DNA of 64,000 nt from an uncultured Shewanella sp. (GTDB lineage Bacteria > Pseudomonadota > Gammaproteobacteria > Enterobacterales > Shewanellaceae), in the NCBI GenBank assembly GCA_947503555.1, contig CANNEE010000008.1:145298-209297 (forward strand), read 5' to 3'. The position numbers and the translations under genes were made by a program. The notes beneath the pieces are model-generated. The model ran no database searches, was not told where the DNA came from, and was given only the letters and a program-made list of their open reading frames with translations. Each line of letters begins with the position of its first letter. Positions within the stretch are counted from its first letter, which is position 1. This document shows, in pieces, positions 47,321-58,104 of the stretch.

Positions 47321-48688
47321 ATGGCCCACAGCATTTTTGATCTATTCAAGATAGGTATTGGCCCATCAAGTTCACACACAGTTGGCCCTATGGTTGCCGG
47401 CAATCGATTTGCAAAGGCGCTGCTAGAGTCTGAGCTACTGGACAAAGTTCGAAGTGTTAGGGTCGACCTTTTTGGCTCCTTAGCATTAACCGGTAAAGGC
47501 CATGCGACAGATAATGCCTGTATTCTTGGGCTAATGGCGGAAGCACCAGATACCATAGATGCTGACAAGATCCCTCAGCTATTAGCGTTAGTTAAAGATA
47601 CTGGTGAGCTGCCATTGGCGGGTAAGTGTTGGGTGTATTTTGACCAAGGTAAAGATTTAGTTTTCCACTATCAAACCTTTCTTCCCCAACACCCTAACGG
47701 CATGACCATATCAGCAAAAGATGAGCATGGCGTTGTACTAATTAGTCAAACTTATTTCTCTGTTGGTGGCGGCTTTGTGGTCAATGAAGCCGATATCGAT
47801 AGCCAAGCAGACTCCTCAGAGCCAGCACTCACCCTAGCTTACCCCTATGAAAGCGCAAGAGAACTACTTGATCACTGTCAGCAAACGGGCAAATCAATTG
47901 CTGAAATCACCTTAGATAATGAAGCGGCACAAGGCCAACAAGATGTGCATCAAAGGGCATTAGCTCTGTGGCGAGTGATGTCTGACTGTATCGACAGAGG
48001 GTTAACTCAAGGTGGTGTGTTACCCGGTAGCATCAAGCTAAAGCGACGCGCAAAAGAACTGCATCAAAAGCTCATCACAAGTAAAGAGCAAGATCAGCTT
48101 GATACTCTCGATTGGGTGAACCTGTTTGCCATGGCCGTCAACGAAGAAAATGCCGCAGGTGGTCGAGTGGTTACTGCACCAACCAATGGCGCAGCAGGTG
48201 TTATTCCTGCGGTACTGGCTTGGTTTATTCGTTTTAAGAGTGATAGCGAACAGGAGATAGTTAATTTTATCGCTACGGCGGGGGCTATCGGTTTGCTATA
48301 TAAGCGCAACGCATCAATCTCTGCTGCTGAAGTGGGCTGTCAGGGAGAGATAGGCGTCGCTTGCTCCATGGCAGCTGCCGGACTTACTGCGGCGCTGGGT
48401 GGCACACCTGAGCAGGTTGAAAATGCTGCTGAGATAGGGATGGAGCATAACCTAGGTCTTACCTGTGATCCTATCGATGGTCTAGTGCAAGTGCCCTGTA
48501 TCGAACGTAATACAATGGGGGCGGTAAAGGCGATAAATGCCAGCCGTTTAGCATTGCAAAGTGACGGTGCCCACCATGTTCATCTCGATGATGTTATCAA
48601 AACCATGCACCAGACAGGTTTAGATATGATGTCGAAATATAAAGAAACTTCCCAAGGTGGCCTAGCCATCAATGTGATCGCTTGCTAA
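47321..48688 (+). CDS. sdaA: L-serine dehydratase (4Fe-4S, single-chain)
   Basis: The enzyme deaminates L-serine to pyruvate and ammonia with an iron-sulphur cluster. The 455-aa protein starts [24 protein letters not shown] (beta domain), and in the alpha domain has [20 protein letters not shown] and the cluster cysteines in [36 protein letters not shown] 47321 with CAGGAGAG upstream fits the family start; a longer in-frame start at 47243 would begin beside the operator. It is followed 51 bases later by glyA. Confidence 0.95.
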   Translation: MAHSIFDLFKIGIGPSSSHTVGPMVAGNRFAKALLESELLDKVRSVRVDLFGSLALTGKGHATDNACILGLMAEAPDTIDADKIPQLLALVKDTGELPLAGKCWVYFDQGKDLVFHYQTFLPQHPNGMTISAKDEHGVVLISQTYFSVGGGFVVNEADIDSQADSSEPALTLAYPYESARELLDHCQQTGKSIAEITLDNEAAQGQQDVHQRALALWRVMSDCIDRGLTQGGVLPGSIKLKRRAKELHQKLITSKEQDQLDTLDWVNLFAMAVNEENAAGGRVVTAPTNGAAGVIPAVLAWFIRFKSDSEQEIVNFIATAGAIGLLYKRNASISAAEVGCQGEIGVACSMAAAGLTAALGGTPEQVENAAEIGMEHNLGLTCDPIDGLVQVPCIERNTMGAVKAINASRLALQSDGAHHVHLDDVIKTMHQTGLDMMSKYKETSQGGLAINVIAC

Positions 48689-48739
48689 TAGCCTCACGTC
48701 GTACTCTCGCCTCTGTAGGCTAATAGAAGGAATATAATA

Positions 48740-50035
48740 ATGAAAAGCTTTTATACCTCACATGAATTGGAACACTTTTTTGCAGCAGGCTTAGCCGCTG
48801 TTGACGGTGCAGTACAAATGGCCATTGAGCTTGAAGGCAAGCGTCAAGAGCAGCAGATTGAGCTTATCGCCTCTGAAAACATTGTCTCTAAAGCCGTGAT
48901 GGAAGCCCAAGGCACGGTACTCACCAACAAGTATGCCGAAGGTTATCCGGGTCGTCGTTATTATGGTGGTTGTGAGCATGTGGATATTGTCGAGCAACTG
49001 GCTATCGATAGAGCCAAACAGTTATTTGGTGCAGAGTATGTCAATGTTCAGCCACACTCAGGTGCTCAGGCTAACGGCGCCGTATTCCAAGCACTGCTGC
49101 AGCCCGGTGATACCATTTTGGGTATGTCCCTTGATGCCGGTGGTCACCTGACCCATGGTGCGCGTCCTGCGCAGTCGGGCAAATGGTTTAATGCCATTCA
49201 ATATGGTGTAACAAAAGAAGATTGCAGCATAGATTATGATCAGGTGGCAGCACTTGCTAGAGATCATAAGCCTCAGCTTATTATTGCTGGCGGCTCGGCG
49301 ATCCCAAGAGAGATAGACTTTGCTCGTTTTCGTGCTATCGCCGATGAAGTTGGCGCTTATTTGATGGTGGATATGGCCCATATTGCCGGATTGATTGCCA
49401 CTAATAACCATCAAAGTCCGCTTCCCCACGCTCACATAGTGACCACCACTACCCATAAAACCCTGCGTGGCCCACGTGGCGGTCTTATTCTGACTAACCA
49501 TGAAGATATCGCTAAGAAGATTAATTCGGCAGTATTTCCTGGCCTTCAAGGTGGTCCACTTATGCATGTGATTGCGGCTAAAGCCGTGGCTCTTGGTGAA
49601 GCGCTAGACCCTGAATTTAATGCCTATATCGAACACGTATTGGCCAATGCCAAAGCCCTAGCGCAAACACTGCAAGAGCGCGGCTGTGACATAGTGACAG
49701 GGGGTACGGATACTCATCTTATGCTGGTGGACTTACGTCCTAAGGGGCTTAAGGGCAATAAGGCAGAGGAGAGTCTAGAGCGCGCCGGTATCACCTGTAA
49801 TAAGAATGGTATTCCTTTTGATACCGAAAAACCTATGGTCACTTCAGGCATTCGCCTTGGCACCCCAGCAGGTACGAGTCGTGGTTTTGGTCAGGTAGAG
49901 TTTATTCAGATTGGTCACTGGATTGGTGATGTGCTCGATGGCCTTGCTGCTAACCCTGATGACAATAGTGAAGCCGAGCAGCGAGTGCTTAAACAAGTGC
50001 AAGCCCTTTGCGAGAAATTCCCTTTATATCGCTAA
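48740..50035 (+). CDS. glyA: Serine hydroxymethyltransferase (catabolic-cluster copy)
   Basis: GlyA interconverts serine and glycine with tetrahydrofolate and PLP. The 431-aa protein shows [44 protein letters not shown] and the PLP lysine in [17 protein letters not shown]. An N-terminal extension of about 20 residues precedes the conserved part, longer than the housekeeping enzyme. Being clustered with sdaA and gcv genes, it is probably a second, catabolic copy that links glycine breakdown to serine and pyruvate. Confidence 0.95.
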   Translation: MKSFYTSHELEHFFAAGLAAVDGAVQMAIELEGKRQEQQIELIASENIVSKAVMEAQGTVLTNKYAEGYPGRRYYGGCEHVDIVEQLAIDRAKQLFGAEYVNVQPHSGAQANGAVFQALLQPGDTILGMSLDAGGHLTHGARPAQSGKWFNAIQYGVTKEDCSIDYDQVAALARDHKPQLIIAGGSAIPREIDFARFRAIADEVGAYLMVDMAHIAGLIATNNHQSPLPHAHIVTTTTHKTLRGPRGGLILTNHEDIAKKINSAVFPGLQGGPLMHVIAAKAVALGEALDPEFNAYIEHVLANAKALAQTLQERGCDIVTGGTDTHLMLVDLRPKGLKGNKAEESLERAGITCNKNGIPFDTEKPMVTSGIRLGTPAGTSRGFGQVEFIQIGHWIGDVLDGLAANPDDNSEAEQRVLKQVQALCEKFPLYR

Positions 50036-50282
50036 GCCCGCTTAGGGTTAAGCAAGAGATGATTACGCCTTAGCGAGTCGTTAACTCTATTAAGTTTTAC
50101 TGTAAGTCGCTGGCTAGATTTGTTACTCAAAATTAGCCAGCTAGGATAGCTGCGGGCCAAATTTGGTGAAATCTCCCTTTTTGAATGCCCTTATTCAGCT
50201 TATTTACCAAGACTAAAGATGAAACACAGCTAAGGTTTTACACCCAAACAAAACAACAAGAATGAGCAGTAGGAGCAAGATT

Positions 50283-50669
50283 ATGAGTTCAGTTGCAGCC
50301 AGTTATAAGTTCGCCACCACACATGAATGGGTAAAAGACAATGGTGATGGCACAGTCACAGTGGGTATTTCAGATCACGCTCAAGGTCTCCTTGGGGATG
50401 TGGTTTTCGTTGAATTGCCAGAAGAGGGCGATACCACGACTGCGACAGAGAACTTCTCTCTTGTCGAGTCGGTCAAGGCCGCATCAGATGTGTATGCACC
50501 TGTCTCTGGTGAAGTCGTCGAAGTTAATGAAGAGCTTGAAGATAGCCCTGAGATCGTCAATGACTCGCCTTTTGAAGAGGGTTGGATTGCCAAGATTAAG
50601 CTTTCAAACCCTAGCGAGTTAGAAAAGCTGCTGAGCTTGGATGCGTATCTTGAAGGGTTAGATGATTGA
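50283..50669 (+). CDS. gcvH: Glycine cleavage system H protein
   Basis: GcvH carries the lipoyl arm that shuttles the aminomethyl group between P, T and L proteins. The 128-aa protein has TTHEWVKDNGDGTVTVGISDH and the lipoyl-lysine motif NFSLVESVKAASDVYAPVSGEV. ATG 50283 has AGGAG seven bases upstream; an ATG at 50262 is rejected. It lies between glyA and gcvP. Confidence 0.96.
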   Translation: MSSVAASYKFATTHEWVKDNGDGTVTVGISDHAQGLLGDVVFVELPEEGDTTTATENFSLVESVKAASDVYAPVSGEVVEVNEELEDSPEIVNDSPFEEGWIAKIKLSNPSELEKLLSLDAYLEGLDD

Positions 50670-50887
50670 TTAGCGTAGGTGAGTTTTCATCAAAATCTCA
50701 GCTCTTGATGATGAGATTTGATAGCGCGCTATGTTAACTGTTCTTGCTAAGCATCTTGATAGCAAGAAGAAAGATTAACAAACAAGATCAACAGCTAACA
50801 GCAACATAGCTCAATAACATAACAAGTTGACCGAGCTAATAGCCACTCAAGCACTTTAGTCTTGATGAATGAGTCAATGGAGGCAGA

Positions 50888-53755
50888 ATGAGTCATTCCA
50901 GTTTATTATCCCAGTTGGGCACTCAAGATGAGTTTATCGCTCGTCACAATGGCCCAAACGTTCAGGAGCAGCAAGTGATGCTCAATGCGATTGGCGCCGA
51001 GTCTATTGATGCGCTAATTGAGCAGACTGTTCCGGCCCATATTCGCTTGCCCGGTGAAATGGCATTAGCCGAGCCTATGGGCGAAGCTGAAATGCTGGCT
51101 CACTTAAAGTCTATTGCTGATAAAAATATCGTTAATCGCAGCTTTATTGGTCAAGGTTACTATGGCACCCATGTGCCAAATGTCATTCTACGTAATGTGA
51201 TGGAAAATCCAGGTTGGTATACGGCTTATACTCCCTATCAACCTGAGATTGCACAGGGGCGTTTGGAAGCGCTGCTGAACTACCAGCAGATGGTGATGGA
51301 CCTAACCGCTATGGAGCTTGCCAATGCCTCTTTGCTTGATGAAGCAACGGCAGCGGCAGAAGCGATGTCTTTGTGTAAGCGTGCAGGTAAGAGTAAAAGT
51401 AACCTTTTCTTTGTCAGCGATGATGTGCATCCACAAACCTTAGATGTGCTTAAGACCCGCGCCGAGTATTTCGGCTTTGATCTGCTCGTGGCGCCAAGTA
51501 GCGATCTCGCTAATGTCGATGTCTTTGGTGCACTGCTGCAATATCCTGGTACCACAGGCGAGGTGAAAGATCTTCGTGAGCTAATTGCACAGGTACAAAG
51601 TAATAAAGGACTAGTGGCTGTTGCCGCCGATCTGCTATCCCTCACCCTATTAACGCCGCCAGGTGAGATGGGGGCTGATGTAGTGATTGGTAGTGCACAA
51701 CGCTTTGGTGTGCCTATGGGATTTGGTGGTCCACATGCCGCCTTTATGGCCACTAAGGCTAAACATAAGCGTACTATTCCTGGCCGTGTCATAGGTGTAT
51801 CAATTGACAGCAAAGGCAAGCAAGCCTTACGTATGGCAATGCAGACTCGCGAGCAGCATATTCGCCGTGAAAAAGCGACCTCTAATATCTGTACCGCTCA
51901 GGCGCTGCTGGCCAATATGGCGGCATTTTATGCCATCTACCACGGCCCTGAAGGACTTAAGAAAATAGCGCGCCGGGTTCATAGATTAACGCGAGTGCTA
52001 GCGGCGGGGTTGAAGCTTACTGGAATCGAGCTCGCACACCAGCATTATTTCGATACCCTGACGTTAGAGACGGGCAATGGTTCGGTTAAGATCTATCAGG
52101 ATGCGCTTGATGCGGGCTTAAACCTACGCTGTTTGCCTAATCGTCTTGCCATTAGCTTAGATGAAACCACAACCAGTGATGATGTTGAGGCCTTACTACT
52201 TGCGATTACTGGTCAGCCATTGAAGGTGGATGTGTTAGAAGCCTCGTTGGATGGCGATGAATTAACGGCTATTCCCAAGACGTGTCAACGTAGTTCGGCA
52301 TTTCTTACCCATGAGGTCTTTAACACGCATCACAGTGAAACTCTGATGCTGAGGTATCTAAAGTCACTAGAAAATAAGGACTTCTCACTGACCCATGGCA
52401 TGATCCCATTGGGCTCCTGCACCATGAAGCTCAATGCAACGGCACAGATGATCCCAGTCACTTGGCCTGAGCTTGGTAACATGCACCCGTTTGCGCCACA
52501 GGAGCAGTGCTTAGGTTATCAAGAGATTGCAGACAGCTTTAGTGAAATGCTGAAAGTGGTCACTGGATATGATGCCTTTTCATTACAGCCGAACTCAGGG
52601 GCACAAGGGGAGTACGCAGGCCTTGTGGCTATTCAGCGCTATCATGCCAGTCGTGGTGAAGGTCATAGAAATATCTGCCTGATCCCAAGCTCGGCCCATG
52701 GTACTAACCCTGCGAGTGCCGCCATGGCGTCGATGCGAGTCGTGATTGTTGAGTGTGATGCTAAGGGGAATGTGGACATTGAAGATCTTAATGCTAAGGT
52801 CGATGCCCATGCTGAGCAGCTTTCTTGCATCATGATCACTTATCCATCAACCCATGGTGTTTATGAGCAAGGCATTCGTGATATATGCGATAAGGTACAC
52901 TCGGTGGGTGGTCAGGTCTATTTAGATGGTGCCAATATGAATGCCCAAGTCGGGTTAACTTCACCTGGCTTTATTGGCTCTGATGTCTCCCATCTTAATC
53001 TGCATAAAACCTTTTGTATTCCCCATGGTGGCGGCGGCCCAGGTATGGGACCAATAGGGGTTAAATCTCACCTTGAACCTTTCTTACCGGGTCATAGCAT
53101 TCACGGTACTCAAGGTGCAGTTTCAGCCACAGCCCTAGGCAGCGCATCTATTTTACCTATCTCTTGGGCGTATATCGCTTTGATGGGAGCGAAAGGGCTT
53201 ACTCAGGCAACTGAGCTTGCGATCCTTAATGCGAACTATGTCATGGAGAAACTTAAACCTCATTACCCAGTGCTGTATATCGGCGATGAGGGTAGGGTTG
53301 CCCATGAATGCATTATCGATCTGCGTCCGTTGAAAGAAAGCACTGGGATCAGTGAAGAAGATGTCGCCAAGCGATTAATGGATTTTGGCTTCCATGCGCC
53401 GACTATGTCATTCCCAGTAGCTGGCACTCTGATGATAGAGCCTACCGAAAGTGAATCCCTCGCCGAGCTTGATAAGTTTATTCACGCCATGGTGAGCATA
53501 CGCCAAGAGATAGCCAAGGTGGAGTCAGGGCAATGGAGCCTTGAGGATAACCCTCTGGTGAATGCGCCCCATACTATGGCGGATCTCTCGGCAGCTGAAT
53601 GGTCCCATGCTTATAGCCGAGATCAAGCCTGTTTTCCCGGTGTTAATCAAGTGCAAAACAAATTCTGGCCTAGTACTAATCGTATTGACAACGTCTATGG
53701 CGACAGAAATCTGATTTGCTCTTGTCCCAGCATAGAAAGTTATCGAGAAGACTAA
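50888..53755 (+). CDS. gcvP: Glycine dehydrogenase (decarboxylating), P protein
   Basis: GcvP decarboxylates glycine with PLP and passes the aminomethyl group to GcvH. The 955-aa single-chain enzyme combines the two subunit halves: the N-half has [23 protein letters not shown] and [17 protein letters not shown]; the C-half has [25 protein letters not shown] and the PLP lysine in [17 protein letters not shown]. Length is standard. AATGGAGG precedes ATG 50888. No L protein (Lpd) is in the window; the shared dehydrogenase is likely elsewhere. Confidence 0.97.
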   Translation: MSHSSLLSQLGTQDEFIARHNGPNVQEQQVMLNAIGAESIDALIEQTVPAHIRLPGEMALAEPMGEAEMLAHLKSIADKNIVNRSFIGQGYYGTHVPNVILRNVMENPGWYTAYTPYQPEIAQGRLEALLNYQQMVMDLTAMELANASLLDEATAAAEAMSLCKRAGKSKSNLFFVSDDVHPQTLDVLKTRAEYFGFDLLVAPSSDLANVDVFGALLQYPGTTGEVKDLRELIAQVQSNKGLVAVAADLLSLTLLTPPGEMGADVVIGSAQRFGVPMGFGGPHAAFMATKAKHKRTIPGRVIGVSIDSKGKQALRMAMQTREQHIRREKATSNICTAQALLANMAAFYAIYHGPEGLKKIARRVHRLTRVLAAGLKLTGIELAHQHYFDTLTLETGNGSVKIYQDALDAGLNLRCLPNRLAISLDETTTSDDVEALLLAITGQPLKVDVLEASLDGDELTAIPKTCQRSSAFLTHEVFNTHHSETLMLRYLKSLENKDFSLTHGMIPLGSCTMKLNATAQMIPVTWPELGNMHPFAPQEQCLGYQEIADSFSEMLKVVTGYDAFSLQPNSGAQGEYAGLVAIQRYHASRGEGHRNICLIPSSAHGTNPASAAMASMRVVIVECDAKGNVDIEDLNAKVDAHAEQLSCIMITYPSTHGVYEQGIRDICDKVHSVGGQVYLDGANMNAQVGLTSPGFIGSDVSHLNLHKTFCIPHGGGGPGMGPIGVKSHLEPFLPGHSIHGTQGAVSATALGSASILPISWAYIALMGAKGLTQATELAILNANYVMEKLKPHYPVLYIGDEGRVAHECIIDLRPLKESTGISEEDVAKRLMDFGFHAPTMSFPVAGTLMIEPTESESLAELDKFIHAMVSIRQEIAKVESGQWSLEDNPLVNAPHTMADLSAAEWSHAYSRDQACFPGVNQVQNKFWPSTNRIDNVYGDRNLICSCPSIESYRED

Positions 53756-53807
53756 CTTTTAGCTGAGCCGTTACCAAGACCTTCAAGGTTTTAACACTTT
53801 TCTCTCT

Positions 53808-53831
53808 CAAGGCCCAATTGGGCTTTGAGCG
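53808..53831. terminator. Hairpin between gcvP and the porin gene
   Basis: CTCAAGGCCC and GGGCTTTGAG pair with a G-T wobble around AATT. No clear T-run follows, so its role as a terminator is uncertain. Confidence 0.45.
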
Positions 53832-53900
53832 GGGATCCCATGGGCAAATATCAGGTTGAGCAGTCGGTGTTTGCATTTTTATCTGTACAAGGAAATAGAA

Positions 53901-54962
53901 ATGAAAAATATAAAATTAAAATCAACATTGCTTCCTTTAATCGTCGCGCTACCCACATTTGCTGCTAATGCTGGTGATACTGTTACTAAGGCCGAGTTGC
54001 AACAAGAGTTAAAGGCATTGTCTGAGCGTTTGGCTGAGCTTGAAAAGCAAGAAGCGCCTAAAGCTAAGCCCGCTGCCTCTGGCACCAGCTTGAGCTTCTA
54101 TGGCTCATTAAGACCAACCTTTGGGGTAACCAGTAACGATACAGATGACACATGGGATGTAGGTGATGCGCTGTCGCGTATCGGTATTGGTGCAGAGCAA
54201 AAAGTCAGTGATAGCTTAACGGCTTTTGCTAAGGGTGAATTTAAAGTCAATATTCAAGCCGATGGCGATTTTGGTGATGCTCGCCTAGCCTATGTGGGGA
54301 TCAAGGGGGATTTTGGCCGTGTTGCAATAGGTAAACAGTGGGCAACACAGTACAACGCTATCGCAGAGCCTGTTGATATCTTTAACCGTGCTGCTACGCC
54401 ACTTGCCTATGATAGCGCTAGCCCATTTCGTATCAACAATTTAGTCACCTATACCAAGAGTTTTGGTGATTTTACCTTTGCAGTGGATGGCCAGTTTAAT
54501 GGCAGCGATCGTGACAATGCTGCCGATTATACCGGAGCAGGTTTAACCTATAACTCAGATCTACTTCGTGCTGCAGTGGCCTATTATACGAAAGAGCTCA
54601 ATGATGGCAGTGATGAAAACACGCTAGGTGTGTCATTAGCGAAAAGTTTTGGCCCGCTTTATCTGGCGGCTTCGTATCAAGATAGAGAAGTGGCGAGCAT
54701 AGATGGTTCTACATTAGATGTAGTGGCTGCCTATGCGATAAACGACACTTATAAGCTGAAGTTGGGTGTCTCTCAATTTGAAGATGGTGTCAAAGATGCC
54801 AGTTCAGGTGACTACAGTGCATACAACTCGACACTAGAGTGGCAAGGTACACCAGATTTTCGTCTGTTTGTTGAGTATCAAAGGACCGATTATGACTACC
54901 GTGATGATAACGACCAGCTAATGGTGGGTATGCGTTACGATTTCGACTATAAGTTGCTGTGA
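53901..54962 (+). CDS. General porin with N-terminal coiled coil
   Basis: The 353-aa outer-membrane protein has a signal peptide (cleavage near ANA, about residue 22), a helical segment KAELQQELKALSERLAELEKQ (about 27-47) that would form a periplasmic trimeric coiled coil, and a 16-strand barrel beginning LSFYGSLRPTFGV and containing GRVAIGKQW and the PIDIFNRA-like constriction-loop region. It ends in FDYKLL rather than a terminal Phe. ATG 53901 has AAGGAAA upstream. It follows gcvP by 145 bases and may help amino acids enter. Confidence 0.9.
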   Translation: MKNIKLKSTLLPLIVALPTFAANAGDTVTKAELQQELKALSERLAELEKQEAPKAKPAASGTSLSFYGSLRPTFGVTSNDTDDTWDVGDALSRIGIGAEQKVSDSLTAFAKGEFKVNIQADGDFGDARLAYVGIKGDFGRVAIGKQWATQYNAIAEPVDIFNRAATPLAYDSASPFRINNLVTYTKSFGDFTFAVDGQFNGSDRDNAADYTGAGLTYNSDLLRAAVAYYTKELNDGSDENTLGVSLAKSFGPLYLAASYQDREVASIDGSTLDVVAAYAINDTYKLKLGVSQFEDGVKDASSGDYSAYNSTLEWQGTPDFRLFVEYQRTDYDYRDDNDQLMVGMRYDFDYKLL

Positions 54963-55063
54963 ACTAAGTTACTATAAGTCTAAATTAACCATTTTAGTTA
55001 GATGGTTTTAGGTTGCTCACTCGTTGCGGCGGGTGTCAGCCGGCATTTAAAGAGTTGCTTGTG

Positions 55064-55105
55064 AAAAAGGCTTGGATCTGTGTGCGGCAGTCCAAGCCTT
55101 TTTAT
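55064..55105. terminator. Bidirectional terminator between the porin and MerC genes
   Basis: AAAAAGGCTTGGA and TCCAAGCCTTTTT form a 13-bp perfect stem with A/T tracts at both ends, between convergent genes. Confidence 0.92.
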
Positions 55106-55121
55106 TACGTAAGTGAGAGAA

Positions 55122-55511
55122 CTAGCCGTTTTTGCAAGCCTGGCAGAGCTTAGCATTGAGATAGTGGCTGATAGCAATAATACTTGCGCCGAGTAAGGTT
55201 AGCGTTTTTTCCCAGAATTCTCCTAATTGCTCATGACCTATGACAGGTGTAGCAATCAATATGGCCAAGCCTACTACGCCTATGAGCAATATCGACCAAC
55301 GTTGATGTTTTTTACAGCCCATGCTTAAACCCAATAAGCTAATGGGAATAACGCCAAACACCATCCACAGATGAAAAGCTTCATCGGCTAAGGGTAAGCT
55401 AGATACGGCTGGTACCAGAATAATAAGTAGTGGTAATGCTAAGCAGTGCAGGGCACATAAAAATGACAAGCTAAATGCGGCTTTATCGGCGACTAATTGA
55501 ATGTTTCTCAT
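55122..55511 (-). CDS. MerC-domain membrane protein
   Basis: The 129-aa protein has four hydrophobic helices and a MerC-like N-terminus, DKAAFSLSFLCALHCLALPLLIIL, with a cysteine pair (CALHC) in the first membrane region, plus cysteines in the loop (GCKKHQ) and tail (CQACKNG). MerC proteins move mercury or other metal ions inward. No merR, merA or other mercury genes are present, so this is probably a housekeeping metal carrier. Confidence 0.85.
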   Translation of the reverse strand: MRNIQLVADKAAFSLSFLCALHCLALPLLIILVPAVSSLPLADEAFHLWMVFGVIPISLLGLSMGCKKHQRWSILLIGVVGLAILIATPVIGHEQLGEFWEKTLTLLGASIIAISHYLNAKLCQACKNG

Positions 55512-55692
55512 TGTGTAGCTCTTCAGTTGGAGGCTTGGTGGAAAAAGGAAGTGTGATCAGGGTCACTGAAACCAGTTGGTCAGTCAACTAACCCGATTGT
55601 AAATTAGGCTATTATTTGCATCTTTTACATTTCGATGGCTGAGTCATTGATATATCCAGCACCAAGGAAAGCGGCTGACACTGAAACTTAAG

Positions 55693-55824
55693 ATGATACC
55701 TAGTCTATTGGGGGAATGTAAGCAGACGACATTAGCTGCTGATGTACTTGGCTTATCTGGTGAGCTTATGTGCATTCTGAGTCACACTGATGAACAGCCA
55801 AATGCGCCAAAAATAAAGGCTTAA
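55693..55824 (+). CDS. Possible 43-aa small protein
   Basis: A short frame in the gap between two minus-strand genes reads MIPSLLGECKQTTLAADVLG at its start and ends NAPKIKA. No convincing ribosome-binding site was seen, and no family is recognised. It could be a gene remnant. The rest of 55512-55877 (365 bases) shows nothing else clear. Confidence 0.25.
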   Translation: MIPSLLGECKQTTLAADVLGLSGELMCILSHTDEQPNAPKIKA

Positions 55825-55877
55825 ATCTATACGAATAAATTAAGCCTTTGCCTGTCATTTGAATTCGTAGTGAAACG

Positions 55878-56348
55878 CTAAGGATTAATAACGATCGCCT
55901 CGGTACTTGCAACAATACCTTTATCCATCGGCCTATCCATTTGCATGATCAGCAGATATGCATTGAGCGGTAGCGGAAAAGACTGTAGATCTTCTTTGGT
56001 ATAGGTTGGGTTATCTTCTAGCGGTGTTGACCATGTTGTTTCTATATGGCCAGAAGCTGTATCTATAGAACATTGATATCGCCGCTTATAGGTCGTCATT
56101 AACGAGCCATCCTTTTTTTGATACATCAGCATGCAGGTATACATATCCTCTTGGGAATGAAAATTATCTATGCTGTAATCAAAGCGAACCTTTAATTTAT
56201 GTGTATCGCTAAAAGGCGATCCAATTTCCTCCGTTGTCACATTAGTAATCTGGCCGCAGCTGATTGAAAGTGGGCTATGATCGCTGGATTTACAGCCTGT
56301 CAGTAGCAGTGTCAGGCTCAAAGAGAAGAATAGCGTCAATATTTTCAT
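55878..56348 (-). CDS. Hypothetical lipoprotein
   Basis: The 156-aa precursor has a lipoprotein signal with lipobox LLTGC (Cys about 19) and a polar, mostly beta mature domain with three further cysteines (SCGQ, YTCML, YQCSI). No family was recognised. It is the last gene before the cassette array; no attC follows it, so it is probably resident chromosome. Confidence 0.75.
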   Translation of the reverse strand: MKILTLFFSLSLTLLLTGCKSSDHSPLSISCGQITNVTTEEIGSPFSDTHKLKVRFDYSIDNFHSQEDMYTCMLMYQKKDGSLMTTYKRRYQCSIDTASGHIETTWSTPLEDNPTYTKEDLQSFPLPLNAYLLIMQMDRPMDKGIVASTEAIVINP

Positions 56349-56682
56349 GGCATTAATGGATAAGTTAGCTGACGCTAAGAGGGTAGAGTTGTTAGGGGAT
56401 TAAAGGCAAGGGATGGGGAAACTATATGTTAATAGGGTGACTGAGCTTAGCCATTTACAGTATCGAATCAGGTAATATCGCCGCAGATTATTCGTTGACT
56501 ATGTCTTGTTGGCTTAAGTTGTGGTGTTGAGATTAGTTGGGGCTAAGTCTTATAACCCCAAAATAGGTGATAGCAACTAAAAATCAATAAAATAAATGGT
56601 CATGACAATGATTTAGAAGATGGGACGAGCGCTTGCATCACTCAATGTATCGAGTCTTTTTTCGATGAGCTTGCTTATATAG
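56349..56682. other. Intergenic region at the distal boundary of the cassette array
   Basis: About 334 bases without a gene. A weak hairpin (TTGGGG...CCCCAA near 56536-56562) is visible. No attC with both core ends was found here, so the array boundary lies in or to the right of this stretch. Confidence 0.5.
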
Positions 56683-57093
56683 TTAGTCAAGATCCCTTAG
56701 TTTGCTTTCAACTAATACTCCCGAAACAAATGTTAACTTGATAGCCTGAGTGTACTTTAATTGAAAACCTAGCTCTATATTGCAGTCAACCAAGTCCCCC
56801 TGAGGTAATTCAAACTCTCCTGTAAACCAATCCGCTAACATAGGTGTATTGTCTACAAGCAAGTACCTACCTTCTAATTTATTTAAAAACAGCTGGTTAT
56901 CTTTTATTGCCCATGTTGCGAGATAATTGCGCCAGCAGGCTGTTGATAGATAAACCCCATTCGAGTCGATATTTTCAAGCTCAGTATCGCTTAACCTTTG
57001 GATTCTCTTATCATCAGCCGGGAAGCTTAAAACGACTGGCATTTGATACTCTCTACCTAAATATTTGCAGGTATCTTTAAATTGATCTGTCAT
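56683..57093 (-). CDS. Unknown protein at the array's distal end
   Basis: The 136-aa protein begins MTDQFKDTCKYLGREYQMP with AAGG five bases upstream; a longer in-frame start 30 bases earlier is less likely. It is a soluble mixed alpha/beta protein with a GEFELPQGDLVDCNIELGF region, with no family recognised. Its stop codon sits in the string GACTAACTATATAAG, which looks like the CTAAC start of an attC, but no matching GTTAG end follows. It may be a former cassette whose attC has decayed. Confidence 0.65.
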   Translation of the reverse strand: MTDQFKDTCKYLGREYQMPVVLSFPADDKRIQRLSDTELENIDSNGVYLSTACWRNYLATWAIKDNQLFLNKLEGRYLLVDNTPMLADWFTGEFELPQGDLVDCNIELGFQLKYTQAIKLTFVSGVLVESKLRDLD

Positions 57094-57210
57094 ATTGCCT
57101 TCGGGTCTGATTGCTCTGCTCAAGTGACTTAATCGATGTATTCATCGCCAATAATGAATATGTTACTTCATATTCCTATTATCTACTCCTAAAAGATTTA
57201 AAGTCGATAT

Positions 57211-57265
57211 AGGCAGTTTACCGAGATTTTGATTTTTGCGTCCATTGTTTAACTGCCTTGTTAGC
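57211..57265 (-). repeat. Degenerate attC at the end of the array
   Basis: On the minus strand it starts CTAACAAGGCAGTT and has the complementary AACTGCCT 40 bases later (57211-57218 with 57251-57258), but lacks the closing GGCGTTAG core. The stop codon of the DUF1963 gene lies in its CTAAC. This is likely the eroded attC of the most distal clear cassette. Confidence 0.6.
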
Positions 57266-58001
57266 AGCATGCCCACACCATCGCTAGCTCATTTTTATGC
57301 TCAGTACATTGTGATATGTGAGCACAGCCAGAATCTCCAAACATATATGGTATTTCGCCTGATGAATCTATTTGAAATATAAATTTCATTTCTTTTTCAC
57401 ACACTCGACATCTAGGGTATTCAATACCTTGTACCCAACAAGGCCAGCCAACTAGCTTTTCTCCTGCAAATGGAACTTCATCTTCACACAAAAAGTCGAT
57501 TTCATCTTCAGATAGATTTACCCCTAGATCTTCTAGTTCCATAGTGTCAGGATAATCTTCTTGCTCTCTCCAACCAACAATACTTATTTCGGGAAATGCT
57601 TGTTTAACTGGTGACTCTGTGACTTGAAAAGTATCATCTACCTCAAACGGAAGAATTCTCAATAATGTCGCTTCAGAATGCGGAGCCCAAGATTCACAAT
57701 CAACCTCACAATGAGGCTCCTCATTAGTGCAATAAAACACTTGGAGAATACCATCACCAAAAGGTGTTTTTGCTTCATTTGGAATATCAAGAGAGTTAAT
57801 TTGAACAAATAGTTGCATTGGCTCATTGCAGTTTTTACAGCATGGCCAGCCACTCTCAGTAACTACGGGGATCCCTGAAAACTTGGACTTCTGCACTGGT
57901 GTTTGTGCTGCTTTCGTTATAGGCTCCCATGCAACTTTTTTAAAAGGCGCCAATTTTAGTTTCAATTTTTCCCAGTCTTTATCCCAAGAAGTTTCTGACA
58001 T
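57261..58001 (-). CDS. DUF1963 (YwqG-like) cassette protein
   Basis: The 246-aa soluble protein matches the DUF1963 pattern: repeated GWPCC/GWPCW strands, CKNCNEPMQLFVQINS and CRVCEKEMKFIFQIDS (each a CxxC zinc-like pair), and the middle IVGWREQEDYPD. Function of the family is unknown. It is a cassette gene bounded by attC sites, and its TAA stop is inside the downstream (degenerate) attC. Confidence 0.82.
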   Translation of the reverse strand: MSETSWDKDWEKLKLKLAPFKKVAWEPITKAAQTPVQKSKFSGIPVVTESGWPCCKNCNEPMQLFVQINSLDIPNEAKTPFGDGILQVFYCTNEEPHCEVDCESWAPHSEATLLRILPFEVDDTFQVTESPVKQAFPEISIVGWREQEDYPDTMELEDLGVNLSEDEIDFLCEDEVPFAGEKLVGWPCWVQGIEYPRCRVCEKEMKFIFQIDSSGEIPYMFGDSGCAHISQCTEHKNELAMVWACC

Positions 58002-58046
58002 TAATGCACTTCCTTATTGAAAATTAGCTTTTAACTCAAACATACT

Positions 58047-58104
58047 GCTAACGCCTAAAGCAGGGGATCAGCTTTGCTGCGCCCCTTGCCTTTATTTGTT
58101 AGGC
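58047..58104 (-). repeat. attC site, short canonical type (about 58 bp)
   Basis: On the minus strand it starts CTAACAAATAAAGGC and ends GCTTTAGGCGTTAG, with inner arms AGGGGCGCAGC and GCTGATCCCCT pairing imperfectly. The lengths and core boxes are those of a compact integron attC. It closes the 56-aa cassette. Confidence 0.9.

Noticed and set aside
49058-49567. Long minus-strand frame inside glyA
   Set aside because: Antisense shadow of a clearly coding, highly conserved gene.
50036-50282. Possible RNA or terminator between glyA and gcvH
   Set aside because: Only weak pairing was seen and no T-run; nothing definite.
51280-51819. Long minus-strand frame inside gcvP
   Set aside because: Antisense shadow; composition follows the codon pattern of gcvP.
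55122-55511. Mercury resistance operon
   Set aside because: Only a MerC-like gene is present; no merR, merT, merP or merA nearby.
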